Source: Atribacterota bacterium (GTDB lineage: Bacteria; Atribacterota; Phoenicimicrobiia; Phoenicimicrobiales; Phoenicimicrobiaceae). From it: a stretch of DNA of 50,763 nucleotides. The stretch is from assembly GCA_030605615.1 (NCBI GenBank), contig JAUWHZ010000015.1, positions 1 through 50,763 on the forward strand, given 5' to 3'. Under the pieces are notes generated by a model. That model ran no database searches. It was not told the origin of the DNA and saw only the letters and a program-made list of their open reading frames with translations. The stretch's first letter is position 1, and the number at the start of each line of letters is the position of its first letter. The position numbers and the translations under genes are program-made. This document shows, in pieces, positions 19,103-26,976 of the stretch.

Positions 19103-20671
19103 TTAACTTTTTCCTCTTAAGATTATTTTTAAATTTTGTTTTAAATTCCTAATTTCTTGGATACCTAATAAATAACTGCTGATAAAATATATTATACCAC
19201 CACATAAAATAGGGATGGCAACTTGTATAATCTGGTTAATTTTATTTGATAATTCTAATATATTTTCCAGATAATTACTAATTAAAATGCAACTCATACC
19301 CATAATTAATGAGGCTATAACAATTTTCAATAGAAATAATATTTGAGCCCTTGATATAACATTTCCTATTTTATTCTGTAGAAATATTAGCAAAATAATC
19401 ATATTTATTATAGCTGCTAAAGAAGTGGCTAAGGCTAACCCTGAATGAGCTAAATACCTAACTAAGATTAAATCCAGGGTGATATTTAAAAATACAATAT
19501 ATATTCCAATTTTTACTGGAGTTTTAGTGTCTTTTAAAGCATAAAATGCCATAGTAATTAATCGAACACTGGCATATGCAAACAGTCCTATAGAATAATA
19601 TAATAGTGCATTGGCAGTCATTGTAGTGGCTACTCCACTAAATATACCATGCTCATAGATTAAACGAATTAAAGGCCCTTTTAATGCCATTAAACCAACA
19701 GCAGAAGGGACAGTAATAAATATTAACATCTTCAGGCCAAATAATAATGATTTTTTTAACTCTGCAATATTATTTTTGGCTGCATATTTAGAAAGCGTGG
19801 GGAAAATAGCAATAGAAATAGCTATTCCAAAAGCACCTAAGGGAAATTGAACTAATCTATTAGCATAATACAAAGCAGATATACTCCCGTCAATTAAAGT
19901 AGACGCTATTGCCCTATCTACCACTACATTAATCTGCGTAATAGCTAAACCTAACATTACCGGCAGTAATAACTTGAATATTTTTTTTACTCCAGCATCA
20001 TTTAAATCTATAACAAATTTATATTTTATTTTATTTTTTATCAATACCGGAACTTGTATTAATGCTTGACCAATTCCTCCCAAAATCACCCCAAAGGCTA
20101 AACTAAAAATTCCAAACTTAAAACTCAAGGTAAAGGCAAAAATTATAATAAAAATATTTAACATAGCAGGTGCCAAAGCAGGCACTAAAAAATGATTATA
20201 AGAATTTAATATTCCCATAAATAAAGCAGCAATTGCTACAAAACCTATATAAGGAAACATTGTCCTGGTTAAATTTACCGCCAATTCATATTTATATATA
20301 TCACTTTTAAAACCAATTGCGATTACATTAATTAATAGAGGTGCTGCCCAGATACCTAAAACTACTACTATTATTAAAATTAGAATCAATATGTTTAATA
20401 TATTGTTGGCAAAATATTCAGCTTTCTTTCTATCGTGATTAGTCAAATATTCAGTAAAAATAGGTATAAACGCAGTATTTAACGCACCTTCCCCTAAAAA
20501 ACTTCTTAGCAAATTAGGGATCATAAATGCAATAAAAAAGGCATCAGTTTCGATACCCGCTCCAAATTTATTAGAAATTACTATTTCTCTACCTAATCCT
20601 AATATTCTACAAAATATGGTTGCTGCAATAACTATTCCAGCATATTTAGCAATTTTGTGTTTTGTTTCCAT
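19103..20671 (-). CDS. murJ: MurJ-type lipid II flippase
   Basis: Multi-spanning MATE-like protein; FFIAFMIPNLLRSFLGEGALNTAFIPIFTEY. Confidence 0.93.
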   Translation of the reverse strand: METKHKIAKYAGIVIAATIFCRILGLGREIVISNKFGAGIETDAFFIAFMIPNLLRSFLGEGALNTAFIPIFTEYLTNHDRKKAEYFANNILNILILILIIVVVLGIWAAPLLINVIAIGFKSDIYKYELAVNLTRTMFPYIGFVAIAALFMGILNSYNHFLVPALAPAMLNIFIIIFAFTLSFKFGIFSLAFGVILGGIGQALIQVPVLIKNKIKYKFVIDLNDAGVKKIFKLLLPVMLGLAITQINVVVDRAIASTLIDGSISALYYANRLVQFPLGAFGIAISIAIFPTLSKYAAKNNIAELKKSLLFGLKMLIFITVPSAVGLMALKGPLIRLIYEHGIFSGVATTMTANALLYYSIGLFAYASVRLITMAFYALKDTKTPVKIGIYIVFLNITLDLILVRYLAHSGLALATSLAAIINMIILLIFLQNKIGNVISRAQILFLLKIVIASLIMGMSCILISNYLENILELSNKINQIIQVAIPILCGGIIYFISSYLLGIQEIRNLKQNLKIILRGKS

Positions 20672-20703
20672 TTTCTTTTTTTGCTTCCTGTCTTTTATTT
20701 TCC

Positions 20704-20745
20704 TAACTTGATACTCGATACTTGATACTCGATACTGATTAGGCT
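20704..20745 (+). repeat. Heptamer array taacttg atactcg atacttg atactcg atactga ttaggct
   Basis: Between divergent murJ and rpsT, immediately upstream of the candidate rpsT -35. Confidence 0.85.
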
Positions 20746-20773
20746 TGATTTTAAAATAAAATAATGTTAAAAT
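20745..20773 (+). promoter_or_regulatory. Putative promoter for rpsT
   Basis: TTGATT (20745-20750) -17 nt- TAAAAT (20768-20773), upstream of the GAAAGGA SD and ATG at 20811. Confidence 0.55.
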
Positions 20774-20810
20774 TTACCAAGTAAAATTAATATTATCGAA
20801 AGGAAATACT

Positions 20811-21362
20811 ATGCCAAGATTAAAATCTGCAATAAAAAGAGTTAAAACCTCTAAGAAAAGTCATTTAAGGAATATTTCATATAGATCAAAAATAAAGACC
20901 AATATTAAAAAATACGATGTTGCCTTATCTGAAAAAAATGAAAATGAGGCCATCAAATATTTTAAGGATTCTGTTTCAATTTTAGATAAAGCTGTAAACA
21001 AAGGTATTCTTGCTAAAGGTACCGTTTCTCGTAAAAAATCGAGATTAGCTAAAAAATTAAATGTTTTAATAAAACCTATACAGCCGTCTGAAATTCAAAA
21101 AACAATAAAAATTGAGAAAAAACCAAAAGTTAAAAAAACAGTAAAAGCTGTAAAGAAAACAGAAACTAAGAAAATTTTAAAAACTACCAAAAAACCTAAA
21201 ACTAAAAAAACAGCAATCTCTAAGAAAAAACCAGTAATTAAAAAGGCATCAAAAACTACTAAAAAAACAGAAACTAAGAAAACAACAAAATCTACTGAAA
21301 AAACAGTAGATAAAAAAACTACAAAACCAGCAAAGAAAACAGAAACTAAAAAAAGTAAATGA
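20811..21362 (+). CDS. rpsT: 30S ribosomal protein S20 with a long Lys/Thr-rich C-terminal extension
   Basis: MPRLKSAIKRVKTSKKSHLRNISYRSKIKTNIKKY...KGTVSRKKSRLAKKLN is S20; residues ~88-183 are low-complexity K/T with repeated KKTETKK. Confidence 0.93.
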   Translation: MPRLKSAIKRVKTSKKSHLRNISYRSKIKTNIKKYDVALSEKNENEAIKYFKDSVSILDKAVNKGILAKGTVSRKKSRLAKKLNVLIKPIQPSEIQKTIKIEKKPKVKKTVKAVKKTETKKILKTTKKPKTKKTAISKKKPVIKKASKTTKKTETKKTTKSTEKTVDKKTTKPAKKTETKKSK

Positions 21363-21375
21363 TCTTTTAATCTAA

Positions 21376-21395
21376 GGGTCGAATTTACTCGACCC
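21376..21395. repeat. Palindrome GGGTCGA-ATTTAC-TCGACCC
   Basis: 7-bp stem downstream of rpsT. Confidence 0.85.
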
Positions 21396-21403
21396 GAAAT
21401 TTT

Positions 21404-21426
21404 AGGACAGGCGAGACGCCTGTCCT
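21404..21426. repeat. REP-like hairpin AGGACAGGCG-AGA-CGCCTGTCCT + AC
   Basis: 10-bp perfect stem; reads CGCCTGTC-CTAC. Confidence 0.92.
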
Positions 21427-21451
21427 ACCTATTTATGATTAATTGTTGTAG

Positions 21452-21471
21452 GGATCAGATTCATCTGATCC
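21452..21471. repeat. REP-like hairpin GTAG + GGATCAGAT-TC-ATCTGATCC
   Basis: 9-bp stem; 5' gtag at 21448-21451. Confidence 0.88.
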
Positions 21472-21482
21472 GTTCTTGTTGC

Positions 21483-21502
21483 GGGCTTGATAAATCAAGC
21501 CC
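21483..21502. repeat. REP-like hairpin GGGCTTGAT-AA-ATCAAGCCC + CTAC
   Basis: 9-bp stem with CTAC foot. Confidence 0.9.
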
Positions 21503-21505
21503 CTA

Positions 21506-21617
21506 CACATCACTCATCACATATTACTATTTTCTTCTGACTTCTGGCTTCTGGCTTCTGACTCCCTCTTTCCTAACTCTACGCTCTACGCTAACTAAAC
21601 ACTATTCACTAACGACT
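21506..21617 (-). repeat. 16-unit mosaic heptamer array (includes the holA stop)
   Basis: cacatca ctcatca catatta ctatttt cttctga cttctgg cttctgg cttctga ctccctc tttccta actctac gctctac gctaact aaacact attcact aacgact; holA TAG is at 21609-21611. Confidence 0.85.
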
Positions 21618-22640
21618 ATTTTTCTGATTTATAATATTCATAACTAATTCTTCTAAAATAATTTGAGGATTTTTCTGGCTATCTTTCAGTTCTAAATCTG
21701 CGACATTTAGTAATTTATAAGATTGGCAAAGTTCTTTAACAGTATATTTTTTCGATTGTTTTATCATTTTTTCAATAATAAAATAAGGTAATTTTAATTC
21801 GTTCTTTATTTGATTAAAATCTGCGCCGTTTATAAGTAATAATTTTGTTTGCAGTATAAGTCTTATTTGCCGATAAATCATAGCAAATATGGATAAATAA
21901 TGGAGATTGCTTTTGTCTAATTTAATTAAGCCATCTATCGCATTTTTCAACTCTTTCTTTCCTATAGAATCTAAAACATTGAATATATTAATAGATTCTG
22001 AACCGCCTATAGCCATCATAATATCTTCTTTTTCTATTATATTTTTATCTTTCGTATAAATATCTATTTTTTCTATTTCAATAAAAAGACGTCTTACATC
22101 AGAACCAATCATAGATTGCAGGTAGAATGATGCTTCAGGAGTTATTTTTTTATTACTTTGTTGGAATTTAGATCTTATCCATATAGTTAATTTCGATTTA
22201 TCCGGAATATTGAAATTAACTGCCATTCCTATTCTTTTTATTGCTTTACTTAATTCTTTATGTGGAGTCTTTTCTTTATATACTATTATTAGTGTTGAAA
22301 AATAATTTTTAAAATTATGGTTATTAAGATAATTTATTAATCTATCCATTTCTTCTTTAGAGATTTTTTCTGCTTCTTTTATTACTACTAACTTATATTT
22401 AGATATAAAGGGTAATGTTTCTACCTCATTTATTATTTCACCTATTAATGTCTTTTCACCATAAAATACTTTATAATTTAATTCTCTGTAGTTGGAATCA
22501 ATCAATTTGTTTTTAAATTTATTTAGAATATTATCTTTTAAATAATTTTCATTTCCAAAAAATAGATAAACGGAAAAGATTTTTTCTTTCTTTACATGAT
22601 CTAATATTCTTTCATAACTTAAATTATTTTCTTGTTTCAT
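21609..22640 (-). CDS. holA: DNA polymerase III subunit delta
   Basis: FFGNENYLKDNILNKFK; adjacent to comEC and convergent with rpsT, as is common. Confidence 0.9.
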   Translation of the reverse strand: MKQENNLSYERILDHVKKEKIFSVYLFFGNENYLKDNILNKFKNKLIDSNYRELNYKVFYGEKTLIGEIINEVETLPFISKYKLVVIKEAEKISKEEMDRLINYLNNHNFKNYFSTLIIVYKEKTPHKELSKAIKRIGMAVNFNIPDKSKLTIWIRSKFQQSNKKITPEASFYLQSMIGSDVRRLFIEIEKIDIYTKDKNIIEKEDIMMAIGGSESINIFNVLDSIGKKELKNAIDGLIKLDKSNLHYLSIFAMIYRQIRLILQTKLLLINGADFNQIKNELKLPYFIIEKMIKQSKKYTVKELCQSYKLLNVADLELKDSQKNPQIILEELVMNIINQKNSR

Positions 22641-22650
22641 TTTTATCTTT

Positions 22651-25047
22651 TTACCTTAATGTTCTTACCCAATATTTTTTACCATCAGTCCTGATAATTA
22701 TCGTACCATTTTCATCTGTACGGTATACTTTTATATTTTTATCTTCTAATCTTTCAATAATTTTCGGTGACGGGTGGCCAAAGTTGTTTTTGCCGACGGA
22801 AATAACAGCTATAATCGGGTCAACCTCGTTTAGAAATTCTAAACTGGACGAACTTGAACTTCCATGATGGGCAACTTTTAAGATATCACTCTTTAGATTG
22901 TTTTGCCAGACTAACATTCTTTTTTCTGCAATTTCTTCTATATCTCCAGTAAATAGAAATTTTGAGTTTTTATAGAATAATTTTACCACAATTGAAGCAT
23001 TATTAAAATCAGATTCATTATATATATTTGAAGTATATATAGGATTAAGCAAAAGCATTTCCATATTTTTACTGAAAACAAAATTATCCCCGGCATTGGC
23101 CTGGTAATAGGGTATATTCTTCTCTTTTATAGTTGAAATAAACTCTCTATATTCTGAGATATCACAAATTACTCTACTATCTAAGACCATATCAACTTTA
23201 AATTCTCTTAATATAGGTAATAATCCTTCTAAATGATCTAAATGAGGATGAGTTAAAACTAACAGATTAATCTTGTTTATCCCTTTTCTCCTTAAATAAG
23301 GTATAACAATTTTACTTCCTACATCAAAAGTGCTTCGAGGTGTCCCTCCTCCATCAATTAAAATATTATATTTTTTAGGAGCTTCAATTAAGATGCAATC
23401 CCCTTCTCCTACATTTATAAAGTTTACTTTAAGATTGTCTAAAGGATAAAATATTTGGACTACAATGACCACCAATACAGCTGATAATATTAAAATAATA
23501 GCTTTAATCTTAAGTTTTGGCGGGAATATTTTTCTATAAAAAATTTCTATAACAAAAAACAGCATAATATAATATAAAAAAACAAAGATGATCAAAGGTT
23601 GAGCAACATATATAAATGAAAAAGGGATAGAGGAAAATAATTTAGCTAAAAAAGTAATTAATATTAAAACATAATAATTAATATTTGCTATTAAATTAGC
23701 TAAGGGAATACTAATTAACCCGAGGAAAAATATTATAAATCCCAATATTACTGCTATTCCAGTTAATGGAACAATAAATATGTTAGAAATGACTGAAATT
23801 AATGATACTTTACTAAAAAAATAAGCAGAAAGTGGAAAAATTCCTAACCAGGCAGCCATTGAAACTGATAAAGGATTTTTAATCCAAGTTATTGTATTAG
23901 AAAATAATTCTTGTAAAATTGGAGATAGATATATTATAAAAAATGTAACTATAAAAGATAATAGAAAACCCGCATCATAAAGTATCAAAGGATTTATCAA
24001 TAAAATTAAAAGAGCTGCCAGGAAAAGAGAAATGTAAAGATTTCTCTTTCTGTTAATTAATTTTCCCGTTACTAATAAAGAAAACATAATTGTAGCCCGA
24101 ACTACAGAGGGACGGAACCCGGTAATAGAAGCATACATGATTAATATTAATACTACTAAAATCATCTTAGTTCTTTTTGGTAGGCGTAGAGAATTTAAAA
24201 AAATAAATAGAGCAATAGCAATTATCCCCACATGTAAACCAGAAACGGCTAATATATGCATAATCCCTGACTCGATAAAAACATCTTTTAGTTCGGGTGG
24301 AATACGAGTTTTTTCTCCCAATAACATACCGATAAGGAGAAAATTATAAGGAGGATGTATAAGTCGTTCTATTATACTTTTTATTTTATTTCTCATAGAC
24401 ATAGAAAAAGATACTAACAGATTTGTTCTTTCCTCTCCAATTTTTTGAATATCTTTATCCTGCCATATATTGGTATAAACAAAAATTCTTTTTTGGGCTA
24501 AATATTGTTCATAGTTAAATTCTCCAAAATTATTTTGGCCTATAGGTTTAGTCAATCTTCCTCGAATTTTAAGCACATCTCCATATTCATAGGGATAATT
24601 CTCGGCATATACATTCACCAATATTAAGCCTTTTGTTCTAATGTACTGATCTTCTCTTTCTATCTGATTTACCTTAACTTTTAAAGAATATTTTTCTTGC
24701 TCAGAATAATGTTCTTTTTCTAATACTGTTCCAATAATAGTTAATTTTTTGTCTTCAGCAAAATTTATTATATGATTATCGCCAAGCGGTTTAGAATTTA
24801 GATTGTAATTAAATATGCCTATTAAAATTATTATTACAAATAATAAAGCAGTGGTTGTATTCCACTGCTTTAAAAAACTTATAAGGGAAATAATAATTAA
24901 AAATATTATAATAATAAATAAATAAATTAAATTAAAATTAATAAATTTACCAAAAATTGTCCCAATAATATATAAAAATAAAATTATAGTCAAAGGTCTG
25001 ATATTATTATATTGTTTGTCTGAAGACATATTTTTTATTGGACACAA
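22651..25047 (-). CDS. comEC: ComEC/Rec2 competence channel with C-terminal MBL-fold domain
   Basis: HILAVSGLHVGIIAIALF; VNFINVGEGDCILIEAPKKYNILIDGGG; THPHLDHLEG. Confidence 0.95.
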   Translation of the reverse strand: MCPIKNMSSDKQYNNIRPLTIILFLYIIGTIFGKFINFNLIYLFIIIIFLIIISLISFLKQWNTTTALLFVIIILIGIFNYNLNSKPLGDNHIINFAEDKKLTIIGTVLEKEHYSEQEKYSLKVKVNQIEREDQYIRTKGLILVNVYAENYPYEYGDVLKIRGRLTKPIGQNNFGEFNYEQYLAQKRIFVYTNIWQDKDIQKIGEERTNLLVSFSMSMRNKIKSIIERLIHPPYNFLLIGMLLGEKTRIPPELKDVFIESGIMHILAVSGLHVGIIAIALFIFLNSLRLPKRTKMILVVLILIMYASITGFRPSVVRATIMFSLLVTGKLINRKRNLYISLFLAALLILLINPLILYDAGFLLSFIVTFFIIYLSPILQELFSNTITWIKNPLSVSMAAWLGIFPLSAYFFSKVSLISVISNIFIVPLTGIAVILGFIIFFLGLISIPLANLIANINYYVLILITFLAKLFSSIPFSFIYVAQPLIIFVFLYYIMLFFVIEIFYRKIFPPKLKIKAIILILSAVLVVIVVQIFYPLDNLKVNFINVGEGDCILIEAPKKYNILIDGGGTPRSTFDVGSKIVIPYLRRKGINKINLLVLTHPHLDHLEGLLPILREFKVDMVLDSRVICDISEYREFISTIKEKNIPYYQANAGDNFVFSKNMEMLLLNPIYTSNIYNESDFNNASIVVKLFYKNSKFLFTGDIEEIAEKRMLVWQNNLKSDILKVAHHGSSSSSSLEFLNEVDPIIAVISVGKNNFGHPSPKIIERLEDKNIKVYRTDENGTIIIRTDGKKYWVRTLR

Positions 25048-25658
25048 ATTAGCTCTTTGATTCCTTCAAACTTTTTTTCTCCAATCCCTGATACATCTTT
25101 TATATCATCAATAATTCCAAATAATCCATTCTGATTTCTATATTCTATTATCCTTTCTGAGAGAACCGGGCCAATTCCAGGCAATGTCTGTAATATATTA
25201 GAATTAGCCGTATTAATATTAATTTTATCTGTGGTAGAAGAAGAATACATATCTTCAATATTTATATAGATATTATCATCATTTTCTTCGTCAGGATTCT
25301 TTGAAATTTTATAGGGGATAATTATTTTTTGACCATCCCTTAGAAGAGCAGCTAAATTAATCGCATCTAAATTTGCCTCTTCAATTGCCCCTCCCGCAAT
25401 CTTCACTGCATCAATGACCCGTTCTGTTGATTTTAATTGATAAACCCCCGGATTTTTAACCGCCCCGGAAATGTGAATTATAACTTGAGGAACTTCTATT
25501 TTTACTGTAGAACTATCTTCTGAAGAATTTACAGGAGGGCTTATAGTAAAATTTTCTTCAAAATTAAAATTCTTATATAAAATTACTCCTAAAACTATTA
25601 TTATCATTATTAATAAAAAAATTATCGTAATTTTTTCTTGATTTGAAAGGTTGAACAT
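25035..25658 (-). CDS. comEA: ComEA-type SLBB + helix-hairpin-helix DNA-binding protein
   Basis: VIIHISGAVKNPGVYQLKSTERVIDAVKIAGG; INTANSNILQTLPGIGPVLSERIIEYRNQNG. Confidence 0.92.
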   Translation of the reverse strand: MFNLSNQEKITIIFLLIMIIIVLGVILYKNFNFEENFTISPPVNSSEDSSTVKIEVPQVIIHISGAVKNPGVYQLKSTERVIDAVKIAGGAIEEANLDAINLAALLRDGQKIIIPYKISKNPDEENDDNIYINIEDMYSSSTTDKININTANSNILQTLPGIGPVLSERIIEYRNQNGLFGIIDDIKDVSGIGEKKFEGIKELICVQ

Positions 25659-25660
25659 AA

Positions 25661-26974
25661 TTATTTATACTCCTTGCTTTTGAAGTATCTCTTTGCTTCA
25701 CCTACAGTATATAGTGATCCAGTTATACAGATTAAATCATCCTTATGTGAATTAGATAAAGCACATTTTATAGCTTGGGGAATATTTTCTGTAACAATTA
25801 TTCTATCTTGACTTATGTATTGAGCAGCTTTTTGGGCAATTATTTGAGGAGGAGTTGCTCGGGGGTTTTTTGCTTTAGTAGTAATAATCAAATCAGCTAT
25901 AGGTGATATTATCCGGATCATCTTTTTATAATCTTTATCAGAAAAAATAGCCAATACTAAAATAAGTCGATGATAAGAAAATACCTCTTCTAAGGCTTGC
26001 CGAACTTTCTTAACTCCATTGGGATTATGTGCGCCATCTAAGATTAATAAAGGGTCATATTGGATGATTTCTAACCTTCCTTCCCAATTAACTTTTTCTA
26101 AACCTTCACTTACTGCTTTTTTAGAAATATTTAAGCCCTTAATTCTAAGAGCTTCTATAGTTGTAACAGCGGTAGCTGCGTTATCTACTTGATATTTGCC
26201 TAATAAAGGGATATATAGATTTTTATAATCATTATAAATTCCCTTTAAATTAAATATATTACCTTTAACATCAGATTTTATTATCTTATAATTTATTTCT
26301 TTGCCTATACCAAAAATAAGAGAATTTTTCTCGCAGGTCATTTTTCTAATTTCATCGTAAGCTTCATCATATTGATTAGAAATTATTACAATTCCTCCAG
26401 ATTTAATAATTCCACCTTTTTCTCTGGCAATTTCTTTTATACTATTCCCTAATTTATCCATATGGTCATAATCAATGTGTGTAATAACTGAAATTAAAGG
26501 TTCACAAACATTGGTAGCATCTAACCTGCCGCCTAATCCTACTTCTAAAACTAAAAAGTCTACTTTTTCTTCAAAAAAATAAAGAAAAGCCATTGTGGTA
26601 ATTACTTCAAAGAAAGTAGGATGGTTATATCCAGATGTATGATCAACTTCCTTAATATAGGGTTTAATCCTCTCTAATAACTCACAAATCTTACCCTCAC
26701 TTATAGATTGAAAATTAATCTTCATTCTTTCTGTAAAATCAACTAAATGAGGAGAAGTATAAAGTCCAACTTTAAAACCATCAGATTGAATGATTGAACT
26801 TATTATCGCCGCAGTTGACCCTTTTCCATTAGTTCCAGCTATATGAATTATATTTAGTTTTTTATGAGGGTTACCTAAAAGAAAAAGTAGATAGGAAATA
26901 TTTTTAAGACCTAATTTTATTCCATATTTATTTAAATTATAAATATAATCTAATGCTTCCGCATAAGTTATCAT
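25661..26974 (-). CDS. folC: Folylpolyglutamate synthase/dihydrofolate synthase
   Basis: IHIAGTNGKGSTAAIISSII; LGGRLDATNV; LDGAHNPNG. Confidence 0.95.
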   Translation of the reverse strand: MITYAEALDYIYNLNKYGIKLGLKNISYLLFLLGNPHKKLNIIHIAGTNGKGSTAAIISSIIQSDGFKVGLYTSPHLVDFTERMKINFQSISEGKICELLERIKPYIKEVDHTSGYNHPTFFEVITTMAFLYFFEEKVDFLVLEVGLGGRLDATNVCEPLISVITHIDYDHMDKLGNSIKEIAREKGGIIKSGGIVIISNQYDEAYDEIRKMTCEKNSLIFGIGKEINYKIIKSDVKGNIFNLKGIYNDYKNLYIPLLGKYQVDNAATAVTTIEALRIKGLNISKKAVSEGLEKVNWEGRLEIIQYDPLLILDGAHNPNGVKKVRQALEEVFSYHRLILVLAIFSDKDYKKMIRIISPIADLIITTKAKNPRATPPQIIAQKAAQYISQDRIIVTENIPQAIKCALSNSHKDDLICITGSLYTVGEAKRYFKSKEYK

Positions 26975-26976
26975 AT

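Noticed and set aside
21506-21617. Simple microsatellite from replication slippage
   Set aside because: As a complete explanation it fails because unit sequence changes repeatedly while the register is held; kept as a partial mechanism for the homogeneous cores.
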